A stretch of DNA of 64,000 bases from Pedobacter hiemivivus (lineage in GTDB: Bacteria; Bacteroidota; Bacteroidia; Sphingobacteriales; Sphingobacteriaceae). The stretch spans positions 62,001 through 126,000 of the forward strand of contig NZ_SJSM01000005.1 in the NCBI RefSeq assembly GCF_004331685.1, in the 5' to 3' direction. Below the pieces are notes generated by a model. It searched no databases and was not told where the DNA came from. It saw only the letters and a list, made by a program, of their open reading frames with translations. Of this stretch, positions 1-8,866 are shown one piece after another (positions within the stretch are counted from its first letter, which is position 1; every line of letters begins with the position of its first letter). A program made the translations under genes and the position numbers.

Positions 1-500
1 TGCCCTCCGTTAAAGTGAGCCATCCAGTTATCTATTCTGCCGTTTGCATGAATGAAATCAAAGTCCGTATTAACACCATCATCTTTTAACAAATACCATC
101 CGTTCATTGTTAACGTTGAAACAGAAACGTTACTACTGATCATTTGTGTTATTCCGGTTTTTTTGTTTTTTACATTGAATACCAGAAAATAATCTCCCGG
201 ATTAACTTTTACTTCATATGTTAAGTCTTTAGTCCTCGAAAGCGTGTCTCCACGTGCAACAACTCCTGCAGAAGGAGTATAGTTACTAGTAAATAAAGTC
301 CAGAAATAATCGTAGTCCGACTCATTTGCAACCGTAGGATTAATTTTCAATACATCTTGAAAAGTATATACGCTGTAAGTTTTTTCAAAACCATTTACAA
401 CAGGTGTGGCAAGATCAGGCTTAAATTGATTCTTATCTTTTACACATGAATAGGTAAGAATGCAAAATAAACCTATGATTAAAATATATATTTTTTTCAT
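1..500 (-). CDS. PKD-like family lipoprotein (3' end cut by window edge)
   Basis: I translated this gene by hand from the minus strand. It starts at the ATG at 498-500 and stays open to base 1, so about 166 codons are visible and the C-terminus is missing. The N-terminus is a lipoprotein signal (MKKIYILIIGLF, then a lipobox ending in C19), so the protein is probably anchored in the outer membrane. The next part (FEKTYSVYTFQDVLKINPTV, then YFLVFNVKNKKTG) is beta-rich and resembles the PKD-like lipoproteins that follow SusC, SusD and DUF4843 in many Bacteroidota loci. Its place as fourth gene of locus A supports that call. A role in surface ligand binding is inferred from context only. Confidence 0.72.
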   Translation of the reverse strand, partial: MKKIYILIIGLFCILTYSCVKDKNQFKPDLATPVVNGFEKTYSVYTFQDVLKINPTVANESDYDYFWTLFTSNYTPSAGVVARGDTLSRTKDLTYEVKVNPGDYFLVFNVKNKKTGITQMISSNVSVSTLTMNGWYLLKDDGVNTDFDFIHANGRIDNWMAHFNGG

Positions 501-575
501 CAGTATATATTATTATTTAATTATTAAATTAAACATGGTCTTATAACCATGTGTTCTTGTTATTTCTGATGCCAA

Positions 576-1346
576 TTATGGGAACGCCACTATAGGACTA
601 GTGGGATTGCTTGTTTCTCTTAAAGGAGCCTTACCACTTGCTAAATTGGCCGGATCAGCATTAAATATTTCAAGCCTGGCTTTTAATAAGTTTTTATAAT
701 GCTGTTGTCCACCAATCTTGGCAATAGCCTGGTACCATTCCTCATCAACGCGCTCTTTTAGCGTGTCGTACATAAATTGGTGTTTACCTGTACTATATTT
801 ACCGAACGAACTGAAAGCCGCAGCAAGATAACTATCTACTCGCCAGGAAAAAAAACGCTCTAAACGGTCAGAAAACAAAACGGTACAACTCCTGTCTTTT
901 ACTTGGCCCAAACCAAACTGGTCATTCGCAACCAGTCCCAGTCGTAAACGAACACTTTGCACTTTCAAACTTGGATCACGCAGCATGATGATAGGGATCA
1001 TGGCTACCACTGCATTAGCCTTAACAACCATCATTTTTTTTAATGATGGATCGTCTAAAGGAACATAGTGTACACCAGGAATAGCAGGATTGAGTACACC
1101 TTGTTCAACAACAGGCATTAAATTTACAGCCCTGTCAAAATTTGCGATTGGACCTATTGTGTTCACTTTAATATAAACAGTATCCCGTGTAACGGTTGCC
1201 GGCTCATAAAAAAAAGTATTATTTACTGTAGAGGTATCATTCAATTGTACACGTGCTATATCACTATACAACAACCCTTTTGGTTTAGAACATCCGGTAA
1301 CAACAGCTACCAGATAGATCAGTACAAAATATATTAATCTTTTCAT
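576..1346 (-). CDS. DUF4843 domain lipoprotein
   Basis: This 256-residue protein has a lipoprotein signal with a VVTGC lipobox (C19). The body begins with a beta-rich segment (FFYEPATVTRDTVYIKVNTI) typical of DUF4843 proteins, which are encoded next to SusD in Bacteroidota. The function of the family is not established; a surface accessory role to the SusC/SusD pair is an inference. The gene starts 8 bases after the susD stop and is followed after 75 bases by the PKD-like lipoprotein, so it is most likely part of the same operon. The length looks complete. The family call rests on remembered pattern plus gene order. Confidence 0.75.
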   Translation of the reverse strand: MKRLIYFVLIYLVAVVTGCSKPKGLLYSDIARVQLNDTSTVNNTFFYEPATVTRDTVYIKVNTIGPIANFDRAVNLMPVVEQGVLNPAIPGVHYVPLDDPSLKKMMVVKANAVVAMIPIIMLRDPSLKVQSVRLRLGLVANDQFGLGQVKDRSCTVLFSDRLERFFSWRVDSYLAAAFSSFGKYSTGKHQFMYDTLKERVDEEWYQAIAKIGGQQHYKNLLKARLEIFNADPANLASGKAPLRETSNPTSPIVAFP

Positions 1347-1354
1347 CTTTTTAA

Positions 1355-2842
1355 TTAGTTATTGGTATAAGATATTTCACGGTCGGGTTTTGGAATTAAA
1401 TACCTTTCTGGCTTTGCATTATAATACGAACCGGTCCAGCCCGATGGTAAAGTGGTTACATTATACCGCTTAAAAGTAAAGAAGCTTTGTCCCTCTGCAT
1501 AAAATTCACGTACATATTCCCTAATCATTTTATTTCTGCGATCTCCAGTCCAGTCATTCACATTAAATGAGGTAAAAGGAATTCCCTTTTTTACACAATA
1601 AGCAATATAAATTCCTTCCGCCTCAGTCTTTGACTCTGCACATTCTGTACCGATCAAGTACATTTCACTTAAACGAAGCAATGGAATTTGAAGCACTTGG
1701 TAATCTGGCAATCCTTTTTTCTGTATAAACTTTTTATACATCACTTGAGTAGATGCTTTGAGCGTCCACATATCCTTCCATCGTATATCAGCCAATCGCT
1801 CTGAAGGAGGAAAAAGATTATTCAAATAAAAATATCCATCACCACTTGGGTAATCTATACGAAGAAGACCTCCATCTTTTCCAAATGATGAATTGGCTAT
1901 GTCTTCAAGATTATATACACTTAAGGCTGATATATGCTCTGCCGACATTGTATAATCCTCTGCAGCACGATCGGTTTCTACACCTAACCTAAAAGTATGC
2001 GCTCCGTTATCATCTACTGCATCAATTACCATTTTGGCGTATCTGGCAGCATTTTGTTTGTTCGCATTATCTAATGGTACCAACCATAAATACACACGTG
2101 CCTTTAGGGCCAGCACGGCATAATAATTCATCCTAACCTGTCGGTATTGTAAATAAGGATCATTAACTACAGGAGTAACAGTTGAATTTAATTGCGCAAT
2201 AGAATATTTCCGGATCGGATCAACATCTTTTAGTAAAGCTTCTGCTTCCTCAAGATCCGACAAGATAGACTTTGCAAATTCAACATAACTTAATGGAAGA
2301 TGGGTATTTTTAGTAACTGTTTTTACATAAGGTAGAACACTATTGGCAGTTATATTTGTTGGTAAAGGCCCAAACATGCGCAATGCATCAAAGTGACAAA
2401 AAGCACGTAATGTAAGCGCTTCACCTTTTACAATCTCATAGTTACCTCCAGTGAAAACAGCTTTTTTTGCATCAATGTTTTCTAAAATACCATTTACATC
2501 TGCTATAACCTTGTATAAATTTTCATATGTACTGCTAAACCAGTCCTTAACAGTTTGATCTGTATAATCACCGTTAATTAATTTGGTCCGCGAGATATTA
2601 GCAGAATTGGGATTATCCCAGTTGATTGCCAAATACTCTACATTACCCCACATCATATCACCTCCATAAATGCTGCCACCTTTCATCCGAATATAGGCAC
2701 CTGTTAACACATCACGGAATCCTTTCTGTGTTTTAAATAATTCCTCCTGAGTAGATTTACCTTGTGGACGAACATCAAGAAATTTCTTGCAACTAGTGCT
2801 TAAAATACTCAATAATATAATAGTTGTTAGTATTCTTTTCAT
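1355..2842 (-). CDS. SusD/RagB family nutrient-binding lipoprotein (locus A)
   Basis: This is a 495-residue SusD homologue, the surface lipoprotein that caps the SusC barrel and captures the substrate. The signal peptide ends in a STSC lipobox (C18) followed by KKFLDVRPQGK, the usual SusD start. The helical TPR-like region includes ALTLRAFCHFDALRMFGPLP, a hallmark of the family, and the C-terminus (RYLIPKPDREI) matches the usual ending with a P-x-P-x-x-E motif. It lies 11 bases after the susC stop. No degradative enzyme is visible in locus A, so the substrate cannot be named; genes left of the window could decide it. Confidence 0.93.
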   Translation of the reverse strand: MKRILTTIILLSILSTSCKKFLDVRPQGKSTQEELFKTQKGFRDVLTGAYIRMKGGSIYGGDMMWGNVEYLAINWDNPNSANISRTKLINGDYTDQTVKDWFSSTYENLYKVIADVNGILENIDAKKAVFTGGNYEIVKGEALTLRAFCHFDALRMFGPLPTNITANSVLPYVKTVTKNTHLPLSYVEFAKSILSDLEEAEALLKDVDPIRKYSIAQLNSTVTPVVNDPYLQYRQVRMNYYAVLALKARVYLWLVPLDNANKQNAARYAKMVIDAVDDNGAHTFRLGVETDRAAEDYTMSAEHISALSVYNLEDIANSSFGKDGGLLRIDYPSGDGYFYLNNLFPPSERLADIRWKDMWTLKASTQVMYKKFIQKKGLPDYQVLQIPLLRLSEMYLIGTECAESKTEAEGIYIAYCVKKGIPFTSFNVNDWTGDRRNKMIREYVREFYAEGQSFFTFKRYNVTTLPSGWTGSYYNAKPERYLIPKPDREISYTNN

Positions 2843-2853
2843 GGTTCTAATTT

Positions 2854-5800
2854 TTAAAACGATGTGTATAATGACAAAGAGAACTGTCTGGTAAACGGAT
2901 AAGAGGTTCCACGTTCCTGGGGAACTGTAGAAATGTAGAAAAGCTCTCCTGTATTAGCCGATAATGACAGTGAATTCATACCGAATCGACGTAAGAATTT
3001 TTTATCCAGCACATCATAAGACACATAAACATTTTGACAGGTTAACGTATTTTCATTCTGAACAAAACGAGAAGAAGCATTTAAGTTTATAGTCTCATTT
3101 AAACCTCTGTAAAGACTAATGTCTCCTGGCTGTTTCCAACGATCATTATAAACGCGGGCATCCACATTCATTATGCGATCTGCATTCTCTACTTTATCAA
3201 CTACCGTTTGGTTGTACAACTGACCTCCAAAACGGAAACCAAAAGAAGCACTTACTGATAGATTGCGGTAACGTACCATCGTATTAAAATTACCTCTATA
3301 TTTAGGCTGACCAACACCTGCCGCAACACGATCTTTTGGATCCCAAAGATAAGTTACACCACCATCCTTGTTTAAAAATAGTTCTTTTCCTGTACTTGGG
3401 TCAATTCCCAGTGAACGAACTACATAAATAGTATTTTGAGAAGTTCCTTCCCGGATAATCTTGTTTGGAGTACTTGTATTCTTAGTATCCAGCGCTAATT
3501 TCTCATTTGCCGCCTTCATTACTTCAGATAATTTAACAATCTTATCCTCACCATAAGCAATATTTCCACTAACAGACCATGAAATTCTACGTTCATTGTC
3601 TCTGATCAGAAACGCATTTACACCAACCTCAACACCACGTGTCTCTACTTGACCTATATTTTCATTATAGCTGCTAAATCCATTAGCATATGGCAGGTCC
3701 ATTGAAGAAAGTAAATTTGAGGTTCTCTCCAGATATGCGTCTGTAGTCAACCTTATTCTATCATTAAACAGACCTAATTCTAAACCTGCATTGTATTTAT
3801 TTGTAGTCTGCCATTCCAAATCTGCATTTCCCAATTCATTTTGACGCACACCTACCCAGCTTTTATATCTATCATTCATGATATAACTGTAGGTACCTAG
3901 TGCTTGATAGGCATCAAATTGAGTAGATCCAGTAGAACCATAAGTCGCCCTCATTTTCAAATGATTTATAAACTTTAGATGATCCTTGATGAAAGATTCA
4001 TTATGTAGATTCCACCCAAGACCTGTAGACCAGAAAGGAGCAAAACGGCGGTTTACACCAAATTGAGAGGCTCCGTCAACACTATAAGAAAAATCAACCA
4101 TATACCGATTATCCAACATATAGTTTGCAAATGATGACATCCCCACTCTTCGCTTAGTAGACTGTGAACCACTAGGAGTTGAATTCTCTTTATATTGAAG
4201 TGCTAACGCTAAATAATCAATAGATTGATCAGGGAAACCCTGTAAGCCGAAAGTGTAATATTTAGAGTTACTCTCAGACACATCTAATTGCGCACCTGCA
4301 GAAATTTGATGAATATCTGCAAAAGTCTTATAAAAAGCTGCTCGAACATTTCCCGTATAACTAAAGTCTTTTCCGCTGGCATAATCATAACTACCTCTTT
4401 TAAATACATCTTCAGGTTTATAGCCTGCAAAGGAAGAGTGGTCTGCTGGCTTAAAGCTGTCACGATCAATCATGTTTGTTGTTACGCCAATTCCACTACT
4501 TAACGTAAGTTCTCTTATCGGACGGTATTCAAGTTGAAAGTTATTGGTAATACTGGTGTTATTCTTTATGTCAAACACATTCAATGTCGCATCATACAAT
4601 GGACTAGCGTATGGTTTATTTGGATGCTTTCCGTTTATACTCATAACATCCGCATTAAACGGTGTAAAGAATTGCACTGGTCTTCCTGCAGCATCATATG
4701 GTTCCCAATAAGGATTCAACACTACATAATCTGAAAATGAACCATAAGGTGACTCATTGGATTTGGTATGACCAATCACTAAATTATTACGGAAAGTAAG
4801 ATTGTTAAGTCTGTAACTTAAGTTCACAGTACCATTAAAAGTATTCCGGCCAGACTCCTTCATCACTCCGTTGATATTGTTATATTGTAATGCCATATCA
4901 TACCTGAACGTCTGGTCGCCTCCTTCCACTTTTAAATTGTGTGTTTGATCAATTTGCGTACGCAATGGAATAGACATCCAGTCGGTATTTACTCCTTTAA
5001 GAACCTGCCCTAAAACCTGATTATAATATTGTTGCATTTTTATATTCTGGTCTGGTGTTTTAGTCGGACTTTCATAATAACCAGATAAACGCTCTAATTC
5101 CAACTTATCCTTTGAGTTCAACAAATTATAACTCTCAAGGTCGGGTACACTTAAATTTAATCCAACCCGATAAGTAACGCGCAGTTTTCCGGGAATCGGC
5201 TCTTTTGTTGTAATTACAACTACCCCATTTGCTCCACGAGAACCGTATTGAGCTGTGGCAGAACCATCTTTCAATATAGTAATGGATTGAATTTCGTTGT
5301 TATCCAAATCCATCATACGTTGCATGGTTGTCTCAAATCCATCTAATATAATAAGAGGAAGATTCAATGCTCCCGCGGTTTGATCTGTCAGCTGATTAAT
5401 ATTCGGTAAACTTTTTGAGCCCCTGATTTGAATATCAGGAATTCTGTTTGGATCAGAACCAAAAGCATTACTAGTAATTACATTGAATGCCGGATCAATA
5501 TTGCCCAATGTGGTAAATATATTACGTCCCTGAAATTGTCTTAGTTCTGCCGCAGTAATTGTTTTTGCAGCACCAGTGTAACTTTCCTTAGTCCGCTTAA
5601 AAATACCTGTAATTACTACATCATCCATTTTGTTTTCTTCTGGCTCCATTTTTACGGTTATGGCAGACTGATCTTTTTTAAGCTTTACCTCCTGCATTGT
5701 ATAGCCTAAATAAGTGACCACAAAAATTGCCTTACTATCAACCTTAGTCAACAGGACTACCCCTCCAGCTCCAGCTACAACCTTACGGTTCGTCCCCTTA

Positions 5801-6264
5801 ACAGCAACCGTAGCACCTGGCAAAGGCAGCCCACTTTCGTCGGTTACAATTATCCGTACATCTACATCGGCAAAAGCCGAAATAACTTTATCCAGAAAGG
5901 TTGATTCTTTCTCTTTAAGCATGACGGCCTTGTCCTCAACCTTATAAACCAGCGGTTGGTTACGAAAACAAATAGCCAAAACTTCCTCTAAAGAAGCTTC
6001 TTTAACATGAATGGTTACAGGATTGGCCTTTCTTAGCAATTCGTTGCTATAAAAAAAGTCATATTTACTTTGGTTCCTAATCTCATTAATAATCTGAGTA
6101 AGCGGGACGTTGGTTTTGCTGAGTGTAATTTTTTGTGCAAAACCTATTGCAGATACCTGCATTAGCGACGATATCAGTATAACGGTGGTTAATCGCATAA
6201 TAAACAACATTTTTCGGAGATACCCTTCGGGCACACCAATTTTCTTAGTATAAATTCTATACAT
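2854..6264 (-). CDS. SusC/RagA TonB-dependent transducer with STN domain (locus A)
   Basis: This is the outer-membrane barrel that imports the ligand caught by SusD, using energy from TonB. In order it has a signal region (LFIMRLTTVILISSLMQVSA), an STN domain (about residues 44-115), a carboxypeptidase-regulatory-like domain (about 130-205), a plug starting near DDVVITGIFKRTKES, and a long beta-barrel ending in F. The STN domain marks it as a signalling transducer that talks to the FecR protein encoded upstream. I chose the ATG at 6264 because its 5' context (CCAAAACAAATG) and MY start resemble the other SusC genes here; an in-frame ATG at 6291 would add nine residues. Confidence 0.93.
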   Translation of the reverse strand: MYRIYTKKIGVPEGYLRKMLFIMRLTTVILISSLMQVSAIGFAQKITLSKTNVPLTQIINEIRNQSKYDFFYSNELLRKANPVTIHVKEASLEEVLAICFRNQPLVYKVEDKAVMLKEKESTFLDKVISAFADVDVRIIVTDESGLPLPGATVAVKGTNRKVVAGAGGVVLLTKVDSKAIFVVTYLGYTMQEVKLKKDQSAITVKMEPEENKMDDVVITGIFKRTKESYTGAAKTITAAELRQFQGRNIFTTLGNIDPAFNVITSNAFGSDPNRIPDIQIRGSKSLPNINQLTDQTAGALNLPLIILDGFETTMQRMMDLDNNEIQSITILKDGSATAQYGSRGANGVVVITTKEPIPGKLRVTYRVGLNLSVPDLESYNLLNSKDKLELERLSGYYESPTKTPDQNIKMQQYYNQVLGQVLKGVNTDWMSIPLRTQIDQTHNLKVEGGDQTFRYDMALQYNNINGVMKESGRNTFNGTVNLSYRLNNLTFRNNLVIGHTKSNESPYGSFSDYVVLNPYWEPYDAAGRPVQFFTPFNADVMSINGKHPNKPYASPLYDATLNVFDIKNNTSITNNFQLEYRPIRELTLSSGIGVTTNMIDRDSFKPADHSSFAGYKPEDVFKRGSYDYASGKDFSYTGNVRAAFYKTFADIHQISAGAQLDVSESNSKYYTFGLQGFPDQSIDYLALALQYKENSTPSGSQSTKRRVGMSSFANYMLDNRYMVDFSYSVDGASQFGVNRRFAPFWSTGLGWNLHNESFIKDHLKFINHLKMRATYGSTGSTQFDAYQALGTYSYIMNDRYKSWVGVRQNELGNADLEWQTTNKYNAGLELGLFNDRIRLTTDAYLERTSNLLSSMDLPYANGFSSYNENIGQVETRGVEVGVNAFLIRDNERRISWSVSGNIAYGEDKIVKLSEVMKAANEKLALDTKNTSTPNKIIREGTSQNTIYVVRSLGIDPSTGKELFLNKDGGVTYLWDPKDRVAAGVGQPKYRGNFNTMVRYRNLSVSASFGFRFGGQLYNQTVVDKVENADRIMNVDARVYNDRWKQPGDISLYRGLNETINLNASSRFVQNENTLTCQNVYVSYDVLDKKFLRRFGMNSLSLSANTGELFYISTVPQERGTSYPFTRQFSLSLYTSF

Positions 6265-6365
6265 TTGTTTTGGTTTGGCTTTATGCAACATGCCTCAGGC
6301 TTCGAATCTTAGAGCAGTTGCAATAAATAGTTGATAATTAATTTATTAATGAAGGTCTTACTCAG

Positions 6366-6391
6366 CCAGAGGTGCTTCCAGGCACTTCTGG
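6366..6391 (-). other. Hairpin in the fecR-susC intergenic leader (locus A)
   Basis: On the plus strand CCAGAGGTGC (6366-6375) pairs with GCACTTCTGG (6382-6391) around a six-base loop, with one G-T wobble. The T-run follows it only on the plus strand, so it is not a standard terminator for the minus-strand operon. It lies in the 219-base gap between fecR and susC, about 100 bases before the susC start. Similar hairpins occur at the same place in loci B and E. Confidence 0.6.
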
Positions 6392-6483
6392 TTTTTTCCT
6401 TCCGTTTGCTATCGAATGGGCTTTTGTAGATATTTTTTCATGTTTGTTGGTTTAGGTTTAATACTGAATTGATTCTCTTTTTA

Positions 6484-7662
6484 TTATTTGATAACGTAGA
6501 CTTTTTTTCCTTCAATCTTAAAGCGAACATCACTGTTAAATCCAATGATTTTTAAAACAGCTGAAATGTTCCTGGATCTTGATATTTTGCCCGAATAAGT
6601 TAAATCACGTTCTGGAATCGTCTCGTAAATCACCTCAACACCATACCAGCGAGAGATTTTACTCATGATACTTTCCAGACTTTCATTAAATTTAAAATAA
6701 CCATTTTTCCATGCCACCGCATCCTCCAGGTCAACATGATCAATTACATTGACCTTAGCCCCCTCAAGTTTACTCTGTTGTCCAGACGCAAGTAAAGCAC
6801 TAGCCTTTCCAGCACTTACCTTTACAACTCCCTCTAAGAGTGTAGTTTTAACCACTGGCTCATCTGCATATGCCATTATATTAAAATGTGTGCCCAAAAC
6901 CTCAACTGTTTGTCTGGAGTTATTTACCTTAAATGGCATTGCCTTATTTTTTGACACCTCAAAATAACCTTCTCCCTTGAGCTCCACGTTACGATATGCA
7001 CCAACAAATTTAACTGGATAACGTAACGATGATCCAGAATTTAGCCAGACCTTTGTACCATCAGAAAGATTAACCTGATATTGTCCACCTATTGGAGTTT
7101 CTATGGTATTGTATTGATCTGAGGCAGTTTTATCAGCTACATCGGAAATCTCATAAATAATCTGCCCATCTGCCTTTTTAACAACTTTAATTCCAGACTG
7201 ACTCATTACGCCTCCATTGGCTACCTGTTCCAGGTCAACCTTTTGACCATTTGCCAGTATCAGAATCGCACTATTTCCCCCTGGAGAAATATCCTTTGCA
7301 TTTACTATATCTACAATCTCACCCGTATTTTGACTGATAAACAGTCCTCCGCCAACTATTAGTAAAACCGCAGCAGCTGCAATCCCCCATCTTTTCCAGA
7401 GTGGATATGATTTTGGATTAATATTTACTTTAGATTGGGCTATTTTATGCTGCAATTCCGCAAAGTTTGCATCGTTGACCCGTTTTCTGGATTCCTGCCC
7501 CATCGATATTAGCATTTTTCTGAAGCCATCAATTTGCTTCCTATCCTCAGGATTTTTTTGCAACCATTCTTCCCAATACTGTACATCATCACTGTTCCTT
7601 TTAAAACAATAATTGAGAAAACTCTCCTGATTTACCAGCTCCAGAATATCTTTACCTAGCAT
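6484..7662 (-). CDS. FecR family anti-sigma factor (locus A)
   Basis: This 392-residue inner-membrane protein would hold its partner ECF sigma factor until the SusC transducer signals substrate. It has a cytoplasmic N-terminal sigma-binding part, one membrane segment (WGIAAAAVLLIVGGGLFI, about 92-109), a periplasmic FecR domain with the signature PIGGQYQVNLSDGTKVWLNS, and a C-terminal DUF4974 domain (FNESLESIMSKISRWYGVEV to the end). DUF4974 is related to STN and probably contacts the STN domain of SusC. The gene starts 48 bases after the sigma gene stop, so the two are likely co-transcribed. Confidence 0.93.
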   Translation of the reverse strand: MLGKDILELVNQESFLNYCFKRNSDDVQYWEEWLQKNPEDRKQIDGFRKMLISMGQESRKRVNDANFAELQHKIAQSKVNINPKSYPLWKRWGIAAAAVLLIVGGGLFISQNTGEIVDIVNAKDISPGGNSAILILANGQKVDLEQVANGGVMSQSGIKVVKKADGQIIYEISDVADKTASDQYNTIETPIGGQYQVNLSDGTKVWLNSGSSLRYPVKFVGAYRNVELKGEGYFEVSKNKAMPFKVNNSRQTVEVLGTHFNIMAYADEPVVKTTLLEGVVKVSAGKASALLASGQQSKLEGAKVNVIDHVDLEDAVAWKNGYFKFNESLESIMSKISRWYGVEVIYETIPERDLTYSGKISRSRNISAVLKIIGFNSDVRFKIEGKKVYVIK

Positions 7663-7710
7663 TTAATTTTATTAAACTTTAAACAATAGAGCAGAAATTT
7701 GAAATATTAC

Positions 7711-8355
7711 CTATGAATTTTTTAAATAAAATAAAATTAATAGTGAAAGCAGGGAAAGAAGAATAGACAACGGCCCAACTCCTTCCTCTCCAATTATCTT
7801 TTTAAGCCTTTCTACAGCATTGTAAATGGTATTATAGGCTGTTTTAACAGTAATCTGATTAGATTCAGAAATTTCATCATAAGAGAGCCCTAGATAAAAC
7901 TTTTGATAGATCAATCTGGTCTGGCTCTCCGAAAGCCGATTGATATAAGATTTTAAAAGTGAGGTAACACTAGCATTAGCATGCTGCTGTATATGCAACG
8001 CCTCAACAGAAGGATGTACAAGTGTATCTTCAAAATTTAAAAGATCAAGACTTTCTTCAGCGCTAAAATGCTGTTTGCGCAATAACTTCCGAAGGAAACA
8101 AGTGACTAAATAATTATGGTGATTAAGAATATGACCTAATTTTTGTCTGTTTTCATAGATATACAAAAAGAGGTCATTTACACAGTCTTTCGTTTTTTCA
8201 GGATTTGCACCTTTCTTTAGCCCCAGATAAGTAAGGTAATCGTGATAATGGGAGTATAAATCATAAAAAGAAGACTGGTCTCCATTCTGAATGAATGATT
8301 CCCAATCCACTATTAAATCTTTGCCTTTTTTCACGATCTTTTTGTTCCCCAACAA
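7711..8355 (-). CDS. ECF (sigma-70 family) RNA polymerase sigma factor (locus A)
   Basis: This protein of up to 214 residues has sigma region 2 (about 20-95, with the DCVNDLFLYIY helix) and region 4 with the promoter-binding helix-turn-helix (LSYDEISESNQITVKTAYNT). It probably directs transcription of the locus A genes. Two things are odd. No in-frame ATG precedes region 2: the frame opens at a TAA at 8362-8364 and offers TTG at 8355 and 8352, GTG at 8334 or GTG at 8310, so the start is uncertain. The last 25 residues form a hydrophobic tail (PLSILLSLLSLLILFYL) that could be a membrane anchor. Confidence 0.88.
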   Translation of the reverse strand: MLGNKKIVKKGKDLIVDWESFIQNGDQSSFYDLYSHYHDYLTYLGLKKGANPEKTKDCVNDLFLYIYENRQKLGHILNHHNYLVTCFLRKLLRKQHFSAEESLDLLNFEDTLVHPSVEALHIQQHANASVTSLLKSYINRLSESQTRLIYQKFYLGLSYDEISESNQITVKTAYNTIYNAVERLKKIIGEEGVGPLSILLSLLSLLILFYLKNS

Positions 8356-8866
8356 TTCTGTTTATAGATTCAAACAGAAAATTGTTCAATATTAAGCATT
8401 TATATATTCATTCAAAGCAGTTTGATCAATTATAGAAATTTTTACATTAATTTAAGAATTGCGTTGACTCGACTGAACTATTTGAAATAGGATGCGACAG
8501 ATTAGATTGTCAATCAATTTATCAGATAAAATTTAAAATATAGTTGGATTGTTACACAATAGTCCTATAAACAGATCATTAAATTATTTTATTAAAAATT
8601 TAATGATATTATCAATAGTTTACAAATCACCTAATTAAGCAACATAATCTCTCTGCAAGACCATTAATTAGAATAGTACGCTAGCTGCGTAACGTTATTT
8701 CTTATTGTTAGCGGGTTTATTGAAAGTAAGCTGGATTAGTTACTTCAGAAAAATTACGGGCACTTCCTTTGCAAGTGTGGCTGTACTTGAAGACTAATCA
8801 TCTCCCCTATTATTTCAAATTACCAAGCCCGGTTGGAAGATTCTTATCCAAGTTTATCAAATAATT
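8356..8866. other. Divergent 511-base intergenic region, no gene seen
   Basis: This is the only gene-free stretch longer than 300 bases in the window. It separates the minus-strand sigma gene from the plus-strand DUF3494 gene, so promoters for both should lie here. It is very AT-rich. I see an AT-only inverted repeat, CATTAAATT (8577-8585) with AATTTAATG (8597-8605), and a short palindrome TAACGTTA near 8690. No clear TTTG/TAnnTTTG promoter pair and no convincing small reading frame stand out. Confidence 0.5.

Noticed and set aside
6366..6400. Hairpin with T-run as a terminator on the plus strand
   Set aside because: No plus-strand gene lies upstream; the relevant transcript is on the minus strand, where no T-run follows the stem.
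8577..8605. AT-only inverted repeat as an operator or terminator
   Set aside because: In such AT-rich sequence a 9-bp AT-only repeat is easily chance, and it has no link to a gene end or a clear promoter.
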